A stretch of DNA of 42,358 nt, taken from positions 1 to 42,358 of the forward strand of contig JAVBNE010000010.1 in assembly GCA_031551755.1 (NCBI GenBank). The letters run 5' to 3'. Origin of the DNA: JAVBMU01 sp031551755. Lineage in GTDB: Bacteria; Actinomycetota; Actinomycetes; Actinomycetales; Cellulomonadaceae. The position numbers were made by a program, and so were the translations under genes. This document shows, one piece after another, positions 1 through 9,500 of the stretch. The notes below the pieces were generated by a model. That model searched no databases. It was not told the DNA's origin and worked only from the letters and a program-made list of their open reading frames with translations. How positions within the stretch are numbered: position 1 is the first letter of the stretch; the number at the start of each line of letters is the position of its first letter.

Positions 1-1
1 T

Positions 2-847
2 GCCTCGGCGTCGGCCGATCCGGATGGCTCGATCGCCTCGTATGCGTGGTCCTTCGGGGACGCCGCGACGGGTACGGGCAAGGTCGCGGATCACACCTAC
101 GCCCAGGCGGGTACGTACACGGTGACGTTGACGGTGACCGACAACGACGGCGCGACCGCGCTAAGCACCAAGCAGGTCGTGGTCACGGCGGCACCCGTGG
201 TCACCGAGTTCGCCAAGGACAACTTCGGGCGCACAAGTACCTCGGGATGGGGCAACGCCGACACCGGTGGCGCCTGGACCGCGAACATGTCCGCCTCGCT
301 GTTCAAGATCGGTGGGGGTGTCGGCACCATGACCATGAGCGCTCCGGCCGCCGGTCCCCGTGCCCGGCTGAACTCGGTCGCGGCCAGGGACGTCGACCTG
401 GTCGTGGACTGGTCACTCGACAAGCTGTCCAGCCCGGGCAGTGTGATCGGCCATGTGGCCCTGCGGTCGACTGCGGGCGGGACGGAGTACCGGACCAAGG
501 TCTTCGTCAGCCCGGCCGGTGCCGTCACCGTCGAACTGGGACAGGCGATCTCCGATGCGGAGACCTCACTCGGGACGGTCGGTATCTCCGGCCTGACCTA
601 CGCCCCAGGTGACGTTTTGCGGATCCGCACGCAGACCGTCGGTGCCTCCCCGACCACCATCCGGGCCAAGGTGTGGAAGGTCGGGACGACCGAGCCGACC
701 GCCTGGCAGATCTCCCGGACGGACAGTACGACACAGTTGCAGGACGCGGGCGGTCTGGGCGTCGGGTCCTACCTGTCCTCGTCGTCCACCAATGCACCGG
801 TCACGGCGCGCTGGGACAGTCTCCTGGCGACGGCGGTCACTCCGTGA
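2..847 (+). CDS. PKD-domain surface protein, C-terminal part (5' truncated)
   Basis: The reading frame is open from the window edge to a TGA at 845-847, so the N-terminus is missing; 281 residues are visible. The first 60 or so form the end of a PKD domain, with the typical run SYAWSFGD and then GTYTVTLTVTD. After it comes a roughly 210-residue beta-rich domain that starts with DNFGRTSTSGWG and contains GGAW. Domains of this look often end large secreted actinobacterial PKD proteins and resemble jelly-roll/lectin-like folds; that fold is inferred. There is no sortase motif or transmembrane segment at the C-terminus. The stop overlaps the GTG start of the next gene by four bases, so the two are probably co-translated. 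The likely role is an exported adhesin or polysaccharide-binding protein of the surface-polysaccharide locus; no catalytic domain can be seen in the part present. Confidence 0.8.
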   Translation, partial: ASASADPDGSIASYAWSFGDAATGTGKVADHTYAQAGTYTVTLTVTDNDGATALSTKQVVVTAAPVVTEFAKDNFGRTSTSGWGNADTGGAWTANMSASLFKIGGGVGTMTMSAPAAGPRARLNSVAARDVDLVVDWSLDKLSSPGSVIGHVALRSTAGGTEYRTKVFVSPAGAVTVELGQAISDAETSLGTVGISGLTYAPGDVLRIRTQTVGASPTTIRAKVWKVGTTEPTAWQISRTDSTTQLQDAGGLGVGSYLSSSSTNAPVTARWDSLLATAVTP

Positions 848-1578
848 CCGTGACGAAGGAACCGGTGGTACCGGCGGCGTCCGCGCGCCGCCGGTACCAC
901 CGGGCGGTCCTGATCGGTGTGGCCACGGTGGTGGGACTGTTCGTCTGGGCAGTGGGCGTGGCGCGGACCGGCGGCGACTCGCTGCCGGGTCCGGGGGCTG
1001 CGCCCGCCGCCGTAGAACCGGCCGATTCGGGGGTGGGCACCGATCGTGGCAAGCCGGTACGGCCGGCCGATCGCCCAGCCGACCCTGCTGACTCGAGCGT
1101 GGACGCGGATGCTCCGGTGGACCCAGCCGTCGTCAAGGCGATCGCTGCCCTGGGGATTCCTCCCTTGGGTGCGCAGTCGGCGAAGCCGGTGGGGATCGGT
1201 GCGACGGCGGCCCCCGCTGCGGGACTCAGCGTGCAGTTGGGTAAGGTCACCGCCGTGGAGGCGAAGGCCACCGGGGTCGGCGAAATCGCCGGCCCGGCAC
1301 TGGCGGTGCCGGTGACGGTCACCAACGACTCGGATCACCCGATTTCGCTGGCGACAGCGAATGTGACGGCTTTTTCCAGCAGTGGCGCCCCGGCGAGCAG
1401 CGTGTCGAGCGATAGCCGGACGAAGCGGTTTCCGACCACCGTCAAGGCACGCTCGACCGTGACTGGAACCGTCGTCTTCGCGATACCGAAAGATAGTCGG
1501 AAAACCGTCACAATAGTTGTTCTGGTGGATACCACATCACCAGCTGCGATCTTTTCCGGGCCGCTGCCCACGCGGTAG
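844..1578 (+). CDS. Membrane-anchored DUF4352-like exported protein
   Basis: The 244-residue product starts at a GTG inside the GTGA overlap with the upstream stop; an open frame further upstream lies over the previous gene and is not used. A basic stretch (SARRRYHR) precedes a single transmembrane helix at about residues 22-40 (VLIGVATVVGLFVWAVGV), giving an N-in, C-out anchor. A Pro/Ala/Asp-rich linker leads to an immunoglobulin-like beta domain from about residue 135, containing GEIAGPALAVPVTVTN. This domain is clearly related to that of the lipoprotein at 10696-11292, with the same GEIAG and FSG-x-LP landmarks. The fold is like DUF4352/telokin-like domains found in many actinobacterial envelope proteins. 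The function is unknown. A stem-loop follows 47 bases after the stop. Confidence 0.75.
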   Translation: MTVTKEPVVPAASARRRYHRAVLIGVATVVGLFVWAVGVARTGGDSLPGPGAAPAAVEPADSGVGTDRGKPVRPADRPADPADSSVDADAPVDPAVVKAIAALGIPPLGAQSAKPVGIGATAAPAAGLSVQLGKVTAVEAKATGVGEIAGPALAVPVTVTNDSDHPISLATANVTAFSSSGAPASSVSSDSRTKRFPTTVKARSTVTGTVVFAIPKDSRKTVTIVVLVDTTSPAAIFSGPLPTR

Positions 1579-1625
1579 GCTGCACGCGATCGCTAGGCCT
1601 CGCGATCCGGTTTCCGATACTCCGT

Positions 1626-1651
1626 CAGGGTGAACGTGCGCTTTCACCCTG
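1626..1651 (+). terminator. Stem-loop, possible terminator
   Basis: A perfect 9-bp inverted repeat (CAGGGTGAA / TTCACCCTG) with an 8-base loop lies just after the 844-1578 gene. There is no T-tract, as is common for high-GC actinobacterial terminators. It separates the PKD gene pair from the polysaccharide operon. Confidence 0.45.
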
Positions 1652-1682
1652 CTGTCCGGAGTTCTCGGGTTCGGGATCAAAG

Positions 1683-1688
1683 TAGGAT
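1683..1688 (+). promoter_or_regulatory. Possible -10 element of the polysaccharide operon
   Basis: TAGGAT fits the actinobacterial TANNNT -10 pattern and lies downstream of the stem-loop at 1626-1651 and upstream of the first start codon of the Wzy/Wzz operon. No convincing -35 hexamer is visible. Confidence 0.3.
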
Positions 1689-1727
1689 CTGGACGCTTGT
1701 CCGCGCGATCGATCCTTCCGAGGAGCC

Positions 1728-1823
1728 ATGTTTTTTCCGCCCGAAACACATGAGTCGGCGGCGACCACTGCAGTGTCGTCGCCGTCTTCGTGTTGCCCAG
1801 GCATGCGAGCAGGTGGCCGGTGA
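1728..1823 (+). CDS. Possible 31-codon leader peptide upstream of the Wzy-like gene
   Basis: An ATG directly behind AGGAGCC opens a 31-codon frame, rich in Ser, Thr, Ala and Pro and with a CC pair near the end. Its TGA overlaps the in-frame GTG at 1820 as GTGA, the same coupling seen between real genes in this window. The Shine-Dalgarno spacing is short. It could be a leader that couples translation to the membrane protein, or a chance frame. No homologue is recognised. Confidence 0.35.
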   Translation: MFFPPETHESAATTAVSSPSSCCPGMRAGGR

Positions 1824-3142
1824 TCGGGGCGGCGCAACTCGATAGTTTCGCGGTCATGGGGGTGGCCGCGGTTCTGGTCTTGGTCCTGGCCGTGGCATTG
1901 CGGAGCAGGCCTCGGGCGGCCTTGGTCTTCTGGATGCTCACCCTGTGCTTCATCCCGTACTGGATGGGCATCACGGTGCTGGCCTACCTTCCTCCGGCAA
2001 CCGCGCTGGCGTGCGTTCTCGTGGTCTCGATCCCCATCCCCGCCTGGGCCAGGATCCGCGGGGCCGACGTCGTGGTACTGCTCTTTCTCGCGCTCGTCGG
2101 GATCGGCTACCTCACAGGTTATGTGGATTTGAACGCGACCTTCGTCGCGTTGGTCGAATGGGGAACCGGTTATCTGGTCGGGCGGCTCATCGCCGAACTG
2201 CTCGAGCTGGATGTCATCTACATCATCTTCAGCTCGATTGTTGCCGTGGCCGCAGCGCTCGCGGTGATCGAGTTCGTGACGACCTGGAACCCGTTCGTGC
2301 ACTTCTTTTCGTCGGGTCCCACATTCGACGTCTGGGGTTCGCTGCAGGAACGCGGGGGGCTCATCCGAGCCGAGGGTGCCTTCGGGCACTCCATCGCCCT
2401 GGGGGCGACCTGCGCGATGGCTGTTCCCCTGGCTATCGGTAGCTCGATGCGGCAGGGGTGGAAGATCGCCGTCACCGTCGCCTTGTGTTCCGGAGCACTG
2501 GTCACACTGAGCCGGATCGGCATCGTCTCTTCCTTCTTGGGTCTGGTGCTGTGCGTGCTCTTCCTCCGTACCGGTCTGTCGACCCGGGCCAAGGCATGGA
2601 TCACCTTCCTCGTGGTGGTTGCGACTGCCGCTGCGTTGCCACAGCTGACGTCCGTCTTCGAGAGCGCGGGAGACGAGGCGTCGGATAGCGCCGAATACCG
2701 TGGTCAGCTCACCTCGCTCATCCCGAGCATGCGGCTGATGGGCGTATCGGGTGCGATGTCGAAATCGGTCGACGGCACGGTTCGGTGGGGGAACTTCAAG
2801 TCCATCGACAGCGCATTGATCCTGGGCGGGTTGGAGTACGGCATCATCCCGGTGGTGCTCCTCATGGTCGGGTTGGTGCTCGCCGTGGTTCTGGTCCTGC
2901 GCGGTCACGCCAACCCGCCGACGATCGCCCTTGTTGCGCAGATACCAGCACTGGTGAGTGTTGCTTTGATCACCCAGTACGCAGCAGCGTTCTGGTTCAT
3001 GGCCGGGCTGGCCGTCGTGGCCACCGCCGAGGGCGCGCGCGATCGAGCGCGTGCGAAAGATGCGGTTGGCGCCGCGCCGGCCCCTGTTCGTAGTGATGCC
3101 GCGTGGGTGACCTCGCCGGCCCGACCTGTGGAGGAAACATGA
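1820..3142 (+). CDS. Wzy / O-antigen ligase-like polysaccharide polymerase
   Basis: This is a polytopic membrane protein of about 440 residues with roughly ten hydrophobic helices. A large extracytoplasmic loop in the C-terminal half (about residues 275-325, including EYRGQLTSLIPSMRLMG) is the layout of the Wzy/WaaL O-antigen ligase superfamily, whose members polymerise or transfer lipid-linked glycans outside the membrane. Acidic and basic residues in that loop would be the functional ones, but I cannot assign individual catalytic residues. I chose GTG 1820 because it overlaps a small upstream frame as GTGA and has AGGTGG nearby; GTG 1790 and ATG 1856 are also in frame. The ATGA overlap with the Wzz–kinase gene indicates one operon making a surface or exopolysaccharide. 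Confidence 0.78.
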   Translation: MIGAAQLDSFAVMGVAAVLVLVLAVALRSRPRAALVFWMLTLCFIPYWMGITVLAYLPPATALACVLVVSIPIPAWARIRGADVVVLLFLALVGIGYLTGYVDLNATFVALVEWGTGYLVGRLIAELLELDVIYIIFSSIVAVAAALAVIEFVTTWNPFVHFFSSGPTFDVWGSLQERGGLIRAEGAFGHSIALGATCAMAVPLAIGSSMRQGWKIAVTVALCSGALVTLSRIGIVSSFLGLVLCVLFLRTGLSTRAKAWITFLVVVATAAALPQLTSVFESAGDEASDSAEYRGQLTSLIPSMRLMGVSGAMSKSVDGTVRWGNFKSIDSALILGGLEYGIIPVVLLMVGLVLAVVLVLRGHANPPTIALVAQIPALVSVALITQYAAAFWFMAGLAVVATAEGARDRARAKDAVGAAPAPVRSDAAWVTSPARPVEET

Positions 3143-4629
3143 GTGTGCACGACATGTTGGCGTCAGTGCGCAAGCACTGGTTGCTGATCGTCGCGCTGAC
3201 CGTCCTGGCGACTGTCGGTATGGGCGTCCTCTCGTGGCTGACGACCCCTCAGTACAAGGCGAGCGCGTCCTTGCTGGTGACGGTGAATAGCTCCGGCACT
3301 GATCTGTCCACCGGGTCGAACTACACCCGCGACCAGATGCTCTCGATCGGTCAGCTTGCGCGGATGCCGGTGGTGCTGCAAGGCGTGATCTCCGACCTCG
3401 ACCTGAGCCAGACCCCGGCCCAGCTCGACGACAGCGTCGCGGTCACCATCCCGACGGGCACCACGATTCTGTCGATCGCCGTGACCGACCCTTCGGCCGG
3501 CCACGCTTCCGAAGTCGCCAACTCCGTAGCGAACAACCTCGCCAAGGTCGTGGAGCAGATCTCCCCGAAGAACACCGATGGTGAGCCCACGATGCGCGCC
3601 CGGGTGGTCAAGGAGGCTGTCCCGCCGAGCTATCCGGCGTCGCCGAATACGAGCCAAAATCTTCTGGCCGGCTTCGTGATCGGGCTGATCGGCGGTATCG
3701 CAGTGGCCTACGTCCGTGACCTGCTGGACACCCGCGTGCGGCGCACGGAGGACGTCGAGGAACTGTTGAACACCCCGGTGCTGGCCAAGGTGTCCCGCTG
3801 GCGGGGCGAACCGGACGAATTCGTCGGATCCACGTGGAACACCAGCGCCCGGGCCGAGGAGTTCCGTCGGCTGCGGACCAACCTGGAGTATCTCGACGTG
3901 GGCCAGGAGGAAGTCTGCGTGGTGTTCTCCTCGGCGTTGCCGGGTGAGGGAAAGACCACGACCTGTGCCAGCCTGGCAGAGGTGCTCGCCGAGTCCGGCA
4001 AGCGGGTGCTGGCCATCGACGCGGATCTGCGTCGCCCCCGGCTCGCGGCGCACTTCGGGCTGACCTCGGATGTTGGGCTCACCACGGTGTTGATTGGCCG
4101 GGCTTCGCTGGAGGACGTCGTCCAGCCGGTCAGCGAGAAGCTGGATGTGCTCGCTTCCGGATCGGTGCCGCCGAACCCTAGCGAACTGCTCGACTCGCCG
4201 CCCATGCGCAGCGTGCTGTCGATCGCCAAGGATCGCTATGACATCGTGTTGGTGGATGCGCCTCCGCTCCTGCCGGTGGCCGATGCCGTGATCCTGTCCC
4301 GGATCTCCTCAGGTGTCATCCTCGTGGCGGACACCCGCCGGGTCCGCGCGAACCAGCTGGCGGAGGCCGCGCAGTCAGTGACCGCCGCCGGTGGTCAGAT
4401 CCGTGGTGTGGTGCTCAACCGGGTGCGCGAGAGCCGGTCGTCGGCCTACCAGTACGAGACGAAGGCCGCCCCAGGGGTTACCCGGATCCGGCGGTCCAAG
4501 CCACCCGTGCGGGCGGGCGAGGCCCGGCCGGTTCAAGACACCACCACGCGGGCGCTGCCGACGGCGGGAATCACGCCGGAGTGGCAGAAGGTGGACACCA
4601 CAAGCGATCGCCCGTCCCGGCGAGGCTGA
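3139..4629 (+). CDS. Wzz chain-length protein fused to a BY-type tyrosine kinase
   Basis: The 496-residue product starts at ATG 3139, behind GGAGG and in an ATGA overlap with the polymerase gene. Residues 1-200 form a Wzz domain: a first membrane helix at about 14-34, an extracytoplasmic segment, and a second helix at about 180-200 (LLAGFVIGLIGGIAVAYV). Then comes a cytoplasmic BY-kinase domain with Walker A (LPGEGKTTT, about 268-276), Walker A' (LAIDADLRRPR, about 293) and Walker B (VLVDAPP, about 371). Such proteins control polysaccharide chain length and export through autophosphorylation of a C-terminal tyrosine cluster. Here that region holds only two tyrosines (Tyr437 and Tyr439) followed by a basic tail, a reduced cluster. 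The likely counteracting phosphatase is encoded at 11324-11896. Confidence 0.92.
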   Translation: MSVHDMLASVRKHWLLIVALTVLATVGMGVLSWLTTPQYKASASLLVTVNSSGTDLSTGSNYTRDQMLSIGQLARMPVVLQGVISDLDLSQTPAQLDDSVAVTIPTGTTILSIAVTDPSAGHASEVANSVANNLAKVVEQISPKNTDGEPTMRARVVKEAVPPSYPASPNTSQNLLAGFVIGLIGGIAVAYVRDLLDTRVRRTEDVEELLNTPVLAKVSRWRGEPDEFVGSTWNTSARAEEFRRLRTNLEYLDVGQEEVCVVFSSALPGEGKTTTCASLAEVLAESGKRVLAIDADLRRPRLAAHFGLTSDVGLTTVLIGRASLEDVVQPVSEKLDVLASGSVPPNPSELLDSPPMRSVLSIAKDRYDIVLVDAPPLLPVADAVILSRISSGVILVADTRRVRANQLAEAAQSVTAAGGQIRGVVLNRVRESRSSAYQYETKAAPGVTRIRRSKPPVRAGEARPVQDTTTRALPTAGITPEWQKVDTTSDRPSRRG

Positions 4630-4641
4630 TCGGGAACAGGC

Positions 4642-6549
4642 GTGAGTACCAAGGGCGAGTTTGGCGCACAACCGAATCGATCGAGTCGAGGCAAGCGTCT
4701 GGTGGTGTGGGGGGTGTTGCTCCTGGTTGCCGTCGCCCTAATCGCCGCGATCGCGGTGACGCTGCTGCTGAAGGCCATGGAAGAGGCTGGCCGTATCGAA
4801 CCCGGCCCCCCCATGTCTCAGCCGTTGGTGGCCACGTGGGGCGTGCCGATCGTCTCGTCCACCGAGGCCGGGTCGGCGACGGTCGGCAGTACCGATTACC
4901 CGATCCCGGCCGACGGGGTCTTCGTCGCTCCCAACGGCGTCGACACCGCGTCGGGCACCGCGGACGATCCGGTCAAGACCGTTGCGCGGGGGATCCAGCT
5001 TGCGCCGGCTGGAGGCACCGTCATCTTGCGTGCGGGCGATTACCACGAGTCGATCACCGTGGTCGACAAGCCGGTGACCATTCAGTCCGCGCCGCATGAG
5101 CCCGTGTGGTTCGACGGCAGTACGGTCATCCAGGAGTGGGACAACGCGGGCGGTAATTGGGTGCAGCCGGGGTGGACGGCCGAGTTCGACGCGAGCCCCA
5201 CGTTCACTCGTGGCGCGCCGGATTCCGCCGACCCGGGTTGGCGCAACGTCTCGGCGGATCATCCACTGGCCGCCCACCCCGACCAGGTGTGGATCGACGG
5301 TGTGGCCCAGCATCAGGTGGGCTCGGTCGCGGCGGTGAAGAACGGCACCTTCTACGTCGACTACGCGGCCCACGAGATCTATCTCGGCAGTGATCCGCAT
5401 GGCCATGAGGTGCGGGCCAGCGACCTGGTGATGGCGATTGCCGTTCAGACACCCGGCGTCACGGTACGGGGCATCGGAGTGCGTGGTTACGGCACCCCGC
5501 TGCCGGAGATGGGCACCGTGCGGATCGACCAGCCCGGCGCCGGGGCAACTATCGAGAACGTGGTGATTCGCGACAACGCGACGGCTGGCCTGAGCATCAG
5601 CGCCCCGTCGGTGGCGGTCCGGTCGGTGACCACTGCGCGAAATGGGTACCTGGGTATTCACGGAAACCATGCGGACGGCCTGCGGGTGTCGAATACGTTG
5701 GTATCGGGGAACAACACCGAGCACTTCTTGGCGGGTCCGGTGGCCGGCGGGATGAAGGTCACCCGGGCCCGCGACGTCGCAGTCGCCGGCAGTGAATTCG
5801 TGAACAATGACGGTGCCGGGTTGTGGTGTGACGAGTCCTGTCACGACTTCTCGGTGACCAATAGCACAGCTTCCGGGAACAAAACCGGCGTCGTCTTCGA
5901 ACTGTCGGCCAAGGCGTTGATCGCGAACAACCGGATCCGGGACAACTCTTACGCGGGGATCATCGTGCACAACGCCGAGGACGCGCGGATCTGGAACAAC
6001 GCGGTATCCGGCAGCCGGCTCACGCTGTTCCTCAACCAGGATGCACGTTCGCCCGACTCGCCGTCCGCGGTGGGTCGCGATGATCGCCAGCCCTTCCCCG
6101 ACCCGGATATCTCGTGGATCACGCGCGATATCGAGGTCTCGAACAACGTCTTCACGGCCCCTGCAGGTGATGATCTGTGGTGCGGCCTGGTCTGCGTCTA
6201 CGACCAGACAGGCACTCGGCCGGGCGATCAGATGGGGCTGACGTTCGACGGCAACGTCTACCACCGCACGGCGCAGACAATGCCACCCTTCCTGATCCGC
6301 TGGTCCGTGATCGCCCCGGGGAACACGTGGCGGAACTTCGACACCCTCGCCGACTTCGCCGCCGCTACCGGTCAAGAGGCCCGTTCGACGGAGTTGACCG
6401 GGCCGAGCCCGCTGATGGATGACGGCGAGTTGCGGCCCGTGCAGTCCGCGCTGCACGAGTCGGTCGGCCTACCCATTCCCGCAACGGTGGCGGAGCTCAC
6501 CGGTCTGTCGGCGGGCGAGCGCCGAGTGGGGCCGAGCGCGGCAGAATAG
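4642..6549 (+). CDS. Membrane-anchored right-handed beta-helix protein
   Basis: The 635-residue product starts at GTG 4642, 12 bases after the kinase gene, with GGAACAGG as a weak ribosome site. A basic N-terminus precedes one membrane helix at about residues 20-45, so the body is outside the cell. Residues from about 93 (GVFVAPNGVDTASGTADDP) match the DUF1565-type opening of pectate-lyase-like folds. The middle (about 270-480) carries repeated coils rich in N, G and V with motifs such as IRDN and VSNN, as in NosD/parallel beta-helix proteins. Relatives include polysaccharide lyases, C5-epimerases and glycan-binding proteins; which activity applies here cannot be read. The position at the end of the Wzy/Wzz operon suggests it modifies or binds the exported polysaccharide. 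Confidence 0.82.
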   Translation: MSTKGEFGAQPNRSSRGKRLVVWGVLLLVAVALIAAIAVTLLLKAMEEAGRIEPGPPMSQPLVATWGVPIVSSTEAGSATVGSTDYPIPADGVFVAPNGVDTASGTADDPVKTVARGIQLAPAGGTVILRAGDYHESITVVDKPVTIQSAPHEPVWFDGSTVIQEWDNAGGNWVQPGWTAEFDASPTFTRGAPDSADPGWRNVSADHPLAAHPDQVWIDGVAQHQVGSVAAVKNGTFYVDYAAHEIYLGSDPHGHEVRASDLVMAIAVQTPGVTVRGIGVRGYGTPLPEMGTVRIDQPGAGATIENVVIRDNATAGLSISAPSVAVRSVTTARNGYLGIHGNHADGLRVSNTLVSGNNTEHFLAGPVAGGMKVTRARDVAVAGSEFVNNDGAGLWCDESCHDFSVTNSTASGNKTGVVFELSAKALIANNRIRDNSYAGIIVHNAEDARIWNNAVSGSRLTLFLNQDARSPDSPSAVGRDDRQPFPDPDISWITRDIEVSNNVFTAPAGDDLWCGLVCVYDQTGTRPGDQMGLTFDGNVYHRTAQTMPPFLIRWSVIAPGNTWRNFDTLADFAAATGQEARSTELTGPSPLMDDGELRPVQSALHESVGLPIPATVAELTGLSAGERRVGPSAAE

Positions 6550-6586
6550 GCGGCGTACCCGATCGCCGCGCTTGGAGCCCACCCGT

Positions 6587-9500
6587 ATGAACCTCACCGG
6601 AATCGTCTCTGTCCTGTTGCGCGACGAGGCGGTGCGGGCAGCGGTCGAGGACGTACCCACCGGTGGTGAGTTCGCCGTGATCGGATCACCGGGCACCCGG
6701 CCCCCGCTCGTGGCCGCCATGGCCGACCGGGGGCGCCTCCTGGTGGTCGTCACCGCGACTGGGCGGGAAGCGGACGATTTGGCCCGGGCCGTGGCGAGCT
6801 ACCTGCCGGCAGACCAGGCTGATCAGGTCGCGGTCTTGCCCGCCTGGGAAACACTGCCGCATGAACGGCTGTCCCCCCGTGCGGATACGGTCGCCCGGCG
6901 GATCGCGGCCTTCAGGCGCCTCGCCCACCCGGCGGAGTCCGGTCCGGCAGGTCCGGTGAAGGTGCTCATCATGCCGGTACGGGCGCTGCTCCAGCCCGTC
7001 GTGGCAGGGCTCGGCGAACTGGAGCCGGTGACACTGCGGGCCGGTGACCGGGCCGACCTGGTCGACGTGGCCGAACGGCTAAGTGCTGCGGCCTACAGCC
7101 GGGTCGACATGGTGGAGCGGCGGGGGGAGTTTGCGGTCCGTGGAGGGATCCTCGATGTCTTCCCGCCCACCGAGGATCACCCGCTGCGCATCGAGTTCTG
7201 GGGCGAGGACGTCGAGGAGGTGCGCTGGTTCGCCGTGGCGGATCAGCGTAGCCTCGAGGTGGCCGAACACGGTCTCTGGGCGCCGCCGTGCCGCGAGCTG
7301 TTGCTCACTGCGCAGGTGCGGGCGCGAGCGGCCGCGCTGGTGCCGGCCCTGCCGGCGGCGGTCGAGATGCTCGACAAGCTGGCCGCAGGGATCGCCGTCG
7401 AAGGGATGGAGTCACTGGCACCGGTGCTGGTGGACTCGATGACCCCGGTGCTGGAGATCGTGCCGGCGCAGTCGCTCGTCGTGATGATCGATCCGGAACG
7501 GGTGCGGCGTCGGGCGCATGATCTGGTCGCCACGACCGAGGAGTTCCTGGCAGCCGCCTGGACCGGCACGGTCAGTGGTGGGGCCGCCCCGATCGACCTC
7601 TCGGCCGCCTCCTTCGAGACGCTGGAACAGACCCGTGCGGTGGCCGACCGGCGTGGACTGGGATGGTGGTCCGTCGGTGCTTTCGGTCTGGGGGAGACCG
7701 GCGACGAGACGCCGACCGGTGCTTCGGTCATCGGTGCCCGGGATGTCGAGTCGTATCGGGGCGATCTGGAACGGGCGCTGGCGGATGTCCGGACCCTGCA
7801 GCGCGACGAATGGCGGCTGGTGTTGACCACCGAGGGGCACGGGCCGGCGCAACGAATGGTCGAGCAGTTGTCGGCGGCGGACACTCCGGCACGGCTGGTC
7901 GCCGAGATCCCCGCCGAACCTGAGCCGGGGATCGTGCACGTGGTCCCCGCCGGCGGCGTGCCGGGGTTCGTGGCGACCGATCTGAAGCTCGCCGTCTTCG
8001 CCGAGGCCGATCTGACGGGCCGGGCCGGGACGAGTACGCGGGATATGCGCCGGCTGCCCGCCCGGCGGCGCAACGTTGTCGACCCGCTGCAACTGACCCA
8101 CGGCGACTTCGTGGTTCACGAGCAGCACGGGGTGGGCCGGTTCATCGAGTTGGTGCAGCGCAGCCTCGGTTCGAATCAGAACGCGGCCACGCGTGAGTAC
8201 CTGGTGATCGAGTACGCAGCCGCCAAACGTGGGCAACCGGGGGACCGGCTCTACGTCCCCACCGATCAGCTCGATCAGGTCACCAAGTACACCGGTGGTG
8301 AGTCGCCGAGCCTGAACAAGATGGGTGGCGGCGACTGGGCCAAGACCAAGTCGCGCGCCAGGAAGCACGTCCGGGAGATCGCCGGCGAGCTGATCCGCCT
8401 GTACTCGGCCCGGATGGCGACCCAGGGTTACGCCTTCGGGCCGGACACTCCCTGGCAGCGAGAACTGGAGGACGCGTTCGCGTACATCGAGACACCCGAT
8501 CAGCTCGCGACCATCGACGAGGTCAAGGCCGACATGGAGAAGACCGTGCCGATGGACCGGCTGGTCTGTGGCGACGTCGGTTACGGCAAGACGGAGATAG
8601 CCGTCCGGGCGGCGTTCAAGGCGGTGCAGGAGGGGAAGCAGGTCGCCATCCTGGTTCCCACCACGTTGTTGGTCCAGCAGCATTTCGAGACCTTCTCGGA
8701 GCGCTACGCGGGGTTCCCGGTGACGGTCCGGGCGTTGTCCCGGTTCCAGACCGCACACGAGTCCGAGCAGGTGGTCGCCGGCCTGCGGGACGGCAGCATC
8801 GACGTCGTGATCGGCACCCATCGGCTGATCACGGGGCAGGTCCGGTTCAAGGATCTCGGACTCGTGGTGATAGACGAGGAGCAACGTTTCGGCGTCGAGC
8901 ACAAGGAGACGCTGAAGCAGCTGCGGACGAATGTCGACGTCCTTGCTATGTCCGCCACCCCGATCCCACGGACCTTGGAGATGGCGATCACCGGCATCCG
9001 TGAGATGTCGACGCTGGCGACTCCGCCCGAGGAACGGCATCCGGTGCTGACCTACGTCGGGGCCTACGACGAGAAGCAGATCACCGCCGCGCTGCGCCGG
9101 GAGCTGCTGCGCGAGGGGCAGGTCTTCTATGTGCACAACCGGGTCGAGAGCATTGAGCGGGCCGCCGCCCGCCTGCGCGACCTGGTACCGGAGGCGCGGG
9201 TCGGCGTCGCCCACGGCAAGATGCCCGAGGCGCAGCTCGACCAGGTGATCCGCGCGTTCTGGGAGAAGGAGCTCGACGTCCTGGTGTGTACGACCATCAT
9301 TGAAACCGGCCTGGACATCTCGAATGCCAACACCCTGATTCTGGAACGCGCCGACATGCTCGGCCTCTCGCAGCTGCACCAGCTGCGGGGCCGGGTCGGC
9401 CGCGGGCGTGAACGGGCGTATGCCTACTTCCTCTATCCGCCGGAACGGCCACTGACGGAGACGGCTCATGACCGGCTCGCCACGATCGCCGCACATACTG

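Noticed and set aside
1625..2908. Long minus-strand open frame (427 codons) opposite the polymerase gene
   Set aside because: The product is rich in His, Asp, Gly and Arg without hydrophobic core patterns. It is the antisense shadow of a GC-rich membrane-protein gene.
4738..6456. 572-codon minus-strand frame opposite the beta-helix gene
   Set aside because: Antisense shadow; the plus strand has a membrane anchor, DUF1565-like start and beta-helix coils.
8160..8185. GGTTCGAATC stretch resembling a tRNA T-loop
   Set aside because: It lies in-frame inside mfd and has no acceptor or anticodon stems around it.
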